Shown here in pieces: positions 59,389-64,000 of a DNA stretch of 64,000 nt. The first letter of the stretch is position 1. Each line of letters starts with the position of its first letter. A program made the translations under genes and the position numbers. This DNA comes from Oceanobacillus arenosus (lineage in GTDB: Bacteria; Bacillota; Bacilli; Bacillales; Amphibacillaceae): positions 120,043 through 184,042 of the forward strand of contig NZ_PIOC01000019.1 of NCBI RefSeq assembly GCF_003369575.1, read 5' to 3'. Below the pieces are notes generated by a model, which worked only from the letters and a program-made list of their open reading frames with translations, was not told the origin of the DNA and made no database searches.

Positions 59389-62300
59389 ATGGCTCAAAAA
59401 GATATTGGAACGTTGAGAACTAGATTGTCTTGGGAAGATGATGGGGCGAATAAATCGCTTGAAGGATTCAGACGTGATCTAAAAGGATTACGCTCTGAAA
59501 TGACACTAGCTAAGTCCGGTGGTAAGGAATATACAAATAGTTTAAAAGGGATGCAACAACAGTCTGATATACTATCACGTCGCTTTAAAACACAGGAAGA
59601 ACGTGTTAAAGAATTAAAGAAACGTTACGACGAATCGGTAAAAGTTAAAGGTGCAGATGCTAATGCAACAAGAGATCTGCAAGCTCAATTAAATAATGCA
59701 AATGCTGAAATGAATCGTACTGAAGGGCAACTTCAACGATTAAACGAAGAAATAAGACGTATGGAAAGCCCTTGGACTAAGCTGGGAGATGGAATGACCA
59801 AGACTGGCGATGCTCTACAAACTGTTGGCGGGCATATGACTGATTTTGGTAAATCGTACAGTATGAGGGTAACTGCTCCGATTGTTGCAGGTGGCGTTGC
59901 AGTATTTAAAGCAGCTAGTGATTTTGAAAGTGCGTTCGCTGGGGTTGCTAAGACGTTTAGTGGAACCGATGAACAGCTTGCAGATTTACGTGTAGGTATT
60001 CGTGAAATGGCTAAGGAAATTCCTGCATCCACAACCGAGATTGCAGCAGTAGCAGAAGCAGCAGGACAGCTTGGTATTAAAGCGGAAAACATTGAAGATT
60101 TCACCCGCGTAATGATTGACTTGGGTAATTCCACAAACATGACAGCAGAAGTTGCAGCTACCGAGTTTGCAAGGTTTGCGAATATTGTCGGTATGAGTCA
60201 AGATGATTTTGACAAAATGGGATCTAGTATTGTTGCTCTAGGAAACTCTATGGCGACTACTGAAGCTGAAATTTCTAGCATGGCTATGCGATTAGCTGCA
60301 CAGGGTAGTCAAGTGGGTATGTCTGAAGCGCAGATATTAGCGCTTGCTGCAACAATGTCTTCACTAGGTATTGAAGCAGAAGCCGGTGGTACAGCCATGA
60401 CAATGGTCCTCAAAAAGATTGATAAAGCTGTCGGTGAAGGTGGAAAATCTGTCGCAGGATTTGCCGAAGCGGCAGGAGTTAGTTCTAAGGAGTTTTCCGA
60501 TGCATGGACAAATGATCCTATTGTTGCACTTGATATGTTTGTCAAGGGTCTAGCTGGATCAAGTGAAGAAGGTAAGAACTTAACTAGTATCCTAAGTGAT
60601 TTGGGTATCAAAGGTATAAGAGAATCAGACACTATCTTACGTATGGCTGGTGCTAGTGATTTATTATCTGATGCAGTCAATACTTCCACAACAGCTTGGA
60701 AAGAAAATACAGCATTAACTGATGAAGCAGCACAACGTTATGCCACTACCGAATCCCAATTGAAGATACTGTGGAACAGAGTCAAAGACATGGCTATTAC
60801 GCTAGGTGAAGCATTAATACCTGCCGTCATGGATGCTCTCGACGCAGCAGAACCACTGATTAAAAAAATAGAAGAAGGCGTACAAGCGTTTAGTGATATG
60901 ACCGAAGAAGAACAGCAGACCATATTAAAAACAATCGCATTAGTTGCAGCTGTCGGTCCTGCGAGTATCGTTTTAGGGAATATGACAACTGCAATCGGTG
61001 GAGTTTTAAAAGTCGGCGGTAGTTTTGCTTCTATGCTTGGAAAAGCAGGTGGTACAGGCTTATTAGGTCGTATTGGTTTAATGGGAATGGGTGGGCCTGT
61101 TGGTTTGGCTGTTGGTGGTGTTGCCCTTTTGGCAGGTGGAATTTACGCATTAAACCAAGCAAGCCAGGAAAATCTTGAAGAAACTACTAAATCTATTGAA
61201 AAGCGTAAAGAAGAACTAGACTCACTAGATGCTACTATTGGTCGTTATGAGGAGTTACAAAGAAAAAACAGTCTGACTACTGATGAAGTATTACGTTATA
61301 TGGACATCATGGACGAATTAAAAGAAGCTAAATCAGAGGAAGCGATTCAAAAGCTATCAGATGAACAAGCTACTTTGCTTGAAAAATCTGGTTTAACCAA
61401 TGCTGAAATGGAAGAATTTCTTGGGTTAAATGATCAGATTGTGGAAAAATCCCCATCAACTGTTCAAGCGATATCAGATCAAGGAAATGCTTATGCAGAA
61501 GCTACTGACAAAGTTAAAGAATTAAGTCGTGTGGAAAGAGAAAGATTAACACAAGACACTTATATGGCTATAACTGATGAGATGGACAACCAGAAAAGAA
61601 ATCTTGAGGAACAAAAAGCATTACAAGAAGAAATCAAAGGTCTTGAAAGTGAACGTGAAGTAGAAAACCAAAAAATAATAAGTCATGGAAACGAAATACA
61701 AATAATTGACCAAAACATAGCTAAATTAAAACAAAGTATGGTCGGAGCAACTCAAGATGAACGCACAGAAATTGCTCAAAAGATACTTCAAGAGGAATCG
61801 GCTAGATCAATCCTTGAAGGTCAACTTGAAATGCACGACGGTGCGATTAGTAAAATTGATAAACAAATCGGTAAGAAACAAGAATCGCTTGAAAAAACTA
61901 ATAAAGAGCTAGATTTATTTGATAGTTTATTGGACGATTACGCACAAATGATTCTACAAGAATCTGGTATCGTGTCAGAAAAAGGAAAAGCGGTTGAAAC
62001 TTTACAAAAAGAACAACAAGAAATAGACACTGCTCGAGCAAAACTTAAAGAATTATTTAGCACGCAACAAATTTCATCTGCTGAATATCAAGATCAAAAC
62101 AAAAAACTGAACGAACAACAAAGTAAAATCGATGTCGCTAAGGGCAAGTTGGAAGAAATGAACACAGTAGCAGGGCGCACTGTTTATAAAGATGTCAATG
62201 TTAAAACGAACGTGGATAAAACCTATGAAACACTAAGTGAAACGATTGGTAAGCATGTTCGTGTTTACACATCTACAGATGGGCAATATGCACGAATTGG

Positions 62301-62757
62301 GGACTCTGTTACTAAACAAGTTAATATTCGAACAGCAGGCGGACGAGTATTGGAACAATATGCATCTGGTACATCTAATCATCCTGGTGGTGCATTTATA
62401 GCGGGTGAAGAAGGTTATGAGATAGGCCGTTTAGGCAATCGTTGGGAAATGCTTAACTTAGGATTATATGATCGTCCTGCTGGTTACCAAGTATTTCCCC
62501 ATGACGAATCTAAGAGGATATTGGGTGCTTTAAACAGCATTCCTGGATATGCTGCAGGCGCTAGACCTAACGGTGAAACTAATAGGGTTGTTAATCAGTT
62601 GAATGGTCAGCAATCTGGGCAACCGATACAAGTTAATGTTCATCCGGCTCCAGTTATTATTGATGGGTATGAATTAACGGAAATTATTTTTGATTATATT
62701 GACACAAAATTTCAATCATCATTTGGCAATCAATTGACACAAAGTGGGGTGAAGTGA
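59389..62757 (+). CDS. Tape measure protein
   Basis: 1122 residues, the longest gene, sets tail length. N-terminal coiled coil (about 20-130). A TP901-type core follows with YSMRVTAPIVAGGVAVFKAASDFESAFAGVAKTFSGTDEQ, EIAAVAEAAGQLGIKAENI and MRLAAQGSQVGMSEAQILALAATMSSLGIEAEAGGTAM. Hydrophobic helices lie at about 510-590 and long coiled coils at 590-920. The C-terminal part (about 990-1010) has SGTSNHPGGAFIAGEEGYEIGRLG. No lytic peptidase or transglycosylase domain is visible. GTAGGTGAG before the ATG. Confidence 0.93.
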   Translation: MAQKDIGTLRTRLSWEDDGANKSLEGFRRDLKGLRSEMTLAKSGGKEYTNSLKGMQQQSDILSRRFKTQEERVKELKKRYDESVKVKGADANATRDLQAQLNNANAEMNRTEGQLQRLNEEIRRMESPWTKLGDGMTKTGDALQTVGGHMTDFGKSYSMRVTAPIVAGGVAVFKAASDFESAFAGVAKTFSGTDEQLADLRVGIREMAKEIPASTTEIAAVAEAAGQLGIKAENIEDFTRVMIDLGNSTNMTAEVAATEFARFANIVGMSQDDFDKMGSSIVALGNSMATTEAEISSMAMRLAAQGSQVGMSEAQILALAATMSSLGIEAEAGGTAMTMVLKKIDKAVGEGGKSVAGFAEAAGVSSKEFSDAWTNDPIVALDMFVKGLAGSSEEGKNLTSILSDLGIKGIRESDTILRMAGASDLLSDAVNTSTTAWKENTALTDEAAQRYATTESQLKILWNRVKDMAITLGEALIPAVMDALDAAEPLIKKIEEGVQAFSDMTEEEQQTILKTIALVAAVGPASIVLGNMTTAIGGVLKVGGSFASMLGKAGGTGLLGRIGLMGMGGPVGLAVGGVALLAGGIYALNQASQENLEETTKSIEKRKEELDSLDATIGRYEELQRKNSLTTDEVLRYMDIMDELKEAKSEEAIQKLSDEQATLLEKSGLTNAEMEEFLGLNDQIVEKSPSTVQAISDQGNAYAEATDKVKELSRVERERLTQDTYMAITDEMDNQKRNLEEQKALQEEIKGLESEREVENQKIISHGNEIQIIDQNIAKLKQSMVGATQDERTEIAQKILQEESARSILEGQLEMHDGAISKIDKQIGKKQESLEKTNKELDLFDSLLDDYAQMILQESGIVSEKGKAVETLQKEQQEIDTARAKLKELFSTQQISSAEYQDQNKKLNEQQSKIDVAKGKLEEMNTVAGRTVYKDVNVKTNVDKTYETLSETIGKHVRVYTSTDGQYARIGDSVTKQVNIRTAGGRVLEQYASGTSNHPGGAFIAGEEGYEIGRLGNRWEMLNLGLYDRPAGYQVFPHDESKRILGALNSIPGYAAGARPNGETNRVVNQLNGQQSGQPIQVNVHPAPVIIDGYELTEIIFDYIDTKFQSSFGNQLTQSGVK

Positions 62758-63572
62758 TGATAAAAGTTTTTGATACGAACTGGAATGAGATAGATTACCG
62801 GTCTAGTGGACTTACGTGTCTTAGTTTTATTCCAGAATCTCTTTCACCTTTATTTGAAACAGACACTCCAGACGGAGAAGATGGACAAATTATTTACGGA
62901 ACAAATATTACTCCGAGAAACTTATACGCAAGATTTTATTTAAAAGCAGTAGATCATTATGATTATCAACTATTACGTGATGAAATTTATAGCTTATTCG
63001 ACCCTAGAAGAGATTTATATCTTGTGGATACAAGGCAACCAGGCAAACGATGGAAAGCAAGATATTCGGGGGCATTTAGTCCAGAATATATTAATCAAAT
63101 TACAGGACAATTCGAATTAACCTTTATCGCATCAAAACCATTTTCTGAATCAATTGGAACATCTTTAAATCCACAAACGTTTGATTCTGAATTATGGCAG
63201 ATAGGTCAAGGGTTGATTACCGATGAAACAAAATACATTCATAATACAACAAAATTTAGAATCTATAATGCTGGTACCGAAATAATTAACCCTAAAAAAC
63301 ACCCTTTGATTATAAAATATAAAGGCGCATCCACAAATTTACAAATTAATAATAACACCACACTTGAAACGTGGTCACACACAGGAACAACAACAGTTAA
63401 TGACACTCTTGAATTAAATCGATTAAGGTCACTGAAAAATAGTGTTGTTAACATATTTCAAAATACTAATAGACGTTCAATCTCGTTGGCTCCTGGTTGG
63501 AATGAAATTGAATTGATTGGTACAAGTGGAAGCTTCGAAGTAACGTTCGACTTTCGCTTTTACTATATTTAG
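62754..63572 (+). CDS. Distal tail protein (Dit)
   Basis: 272 residues of the siphovirus Dit family (Sipho_tail). The N-terminal ring domain includes FDTNWNEIDYRSSGLTCLSFIPESLSP and NLYARFYLKAVDHYDYQLLRDEIYSLFDPRRDLYLVDTRQPGKRWKARYSG, and the galectin-like C-terminal domain ends FEVTFDFRFYYI. It forms the hub joining tail tube and receptor-binding apparatus. It overlaps the tape measure stop by 4 nt (ATGA). Confidence 0.88.
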   Translation: MMIKVFDTNWNEIDYRSSGLTCLSFIPESLSPLFETDTPDGEDGQIIYGTNITPRNLYARFYLKAVDHYDYQLLRDEIYSLFDPRRDLYLVDTRQPGKRWKARYSGAFSPEYINQITGQFELTFIASKPFSESIGTSLNPQTFDSELWQIGQGLITDETKYIHNTTKFRIYNAGTEIINPKKHPLIIKYKGASTNLQINNNTTLETWSHTGTTTVNDTLELNRLRSLKNSVVNIFQNTNRRSISLAPGWNEIELIGTSGSFEVTFDFRFYYI

Positions 63573-63586
63573 AAGGAGGTACAACA

Positions 63587-64000
63587 GTGGCAAGATTCCC
63601 AGAATTAAACACAGGACTTACAAGAGATTTTAGAAACTCATATAATGAAGGAATTAAGAAAATAGACACAGACTTGAATAAAAGCTCAAGTGACGCTTCA
63701 AATGCATTAGCCAAATCGACTAAGGCTGAAGTAAATGCAAGCGAAGCTAAAGCGGCAGCAGATAGAACTTCCACTGAATTAGGACAAGCCATCTTAAAAG
63801 GTGATTCCAGTCCTTTAGCCGGGCAACTTTCTGTGGGTGCAGACGGAACTGTTTATCCTGGTGGTCCGCAAGAAAGATTAGTAAAAGAACTGAATTCAGT
63901 TAATAAGGACTTGGCACAAATGGCATCATTATCTTATGTCGATGCTATTTTAGCTAGTTTAGGAAATGGAGCGCCCAAAGAGGCGTTTTTTTCTTTACCT
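63587..64000 (+). CDS. Tail/baseplate protein, N-terminal part (cut by window edge)
   Basis: 138 codons visible, no stop before the edge. GTG start 7 nt after AGAAGGAGGT. The sequence is ARFPELNTGLTRDFRNSYNEGIKKIDTDL, a coiled coil rich in Ala/Ser, then GDSSPLAGQLSVGADGTVYPGGPQERLVKELN. The last block is frequent near the N-terminus of Bacillus prophage tail-fibre and appendage proteins. The usual Tal endopeptidase expected after Dit is not what is seen here. Confidence 0.75.
   Translation, partial: MARFPELNTGLTRDFRNSYNEGIKKIDTDLNKSSSDASNALAKSTKAEVNASEAKAAADRTSTELGQAILKGDSSPLAGQLSVGADGTVYPGGPQERLVKELNSVNKDLAQMASLSYVDAILASLGNGAPKEAFFSLP

Noticed and set aside
63972..63993. GCGCC / GGCG hairpin plus T-run as a terminator
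   Set aside because: It lies inside the open frame of the last tail gene and codes for plausible residues (GAPKEAFFSLP); the stem is only 4-5 bp.
1..64000. CRISPR arrays, rRNA or complete tRNA genes
   Set aside because: No regular repeat-spacer arrays and no complete tRNA or rRNA were seen; only a tRNA-Ser 3' fragment is present.

Overview
The window is low-GC DNA from a spore-forming member of the Bacillaceae. The spore genes sspP and a CotD-type coat protein, Bacillus-type ribosome binding sites, TTG/GTG starts and a MifM-like leader in front of a YidC2-type insertase all point there. The gene set and the dispersed repeats suggest the Oceanobacillus/Virgibacillus side of the family, but the genus is an inference.

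Host chromosome, 1 to about 33,990. It opens with a cut-off FtsX-type ABC permease and its ATPase, then a SulP anion transporter. A minus-strand pair (DinB-like protein, FAD amino-acid oxidase) follows, then manganese pyrophosphatase ppaC, a cold-shock gene, sspP, mscL and yidC2 with its leader ORF. Next come an MBL hydrolase, an ABC-2 exporter pair, an alpha/beta hydrolase, the CotD-like gene, ypsA, a SIMPL protein, several GNAT acetyltransferases, a large lipoprotein, a Nudix hydrolase and a frameshifted phosphotransferase. A compact folate/one-carbon operon (fhs-folC-folE-5-formyl-THF cyclo-ligase) precedes two tandemly duplicated EmrB/QacA-type drug exporters, which are divergent from a TetR regulator. 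The intergenic DNA is unusually rich in repeats: two arrays of degenerate 21-bp units, an inverted pair of an 85-bp dispersed repeat, and two related palindromic MITE-like elements, one flanked by an 8-bp direct repeat.

Prophage, about 33,989 to beyond the right edge. The left junction carries a 20-bp piece identical in form to the 3' end of a tRNA-Ser gene (candidate attL). It is followed by a tyrosine integrase whose promoter overlaps a LexA-type box, two leftward XRE regulators, an operator/promoter region, rightward Cro-like and Rha antirepressor genes, and a DNA methyltransferase. Then come an ERF/DUF1351 recombination set, a replisome organizer and helicase loader, many small accessory genes, RusA, dimeric dUTPase and an ArpU-like late regulator. 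The packaging and head-tail module of a cos-type HK97-fold siphovirus ends the window: HNH, candidate cos, an inserted second HNH, TerS, TerL, portal, protease, capsid, connectors, tail tube, G/GT chaperones with a -1 frameshift site, tape measure, Dit, and a tail gene cut by the window edge. Lysis genes and attR lie outside.

The most interesting items are the MifM-like stalling leader with a hairpin that hides the yidC2 ribosome binding site, the SOS-type box inside the integrase promoter, the inserted HNH gene with its own promoter and masked ribosome binding site, and the repeat families. Family names rest on recognised motifs, not on database searches.
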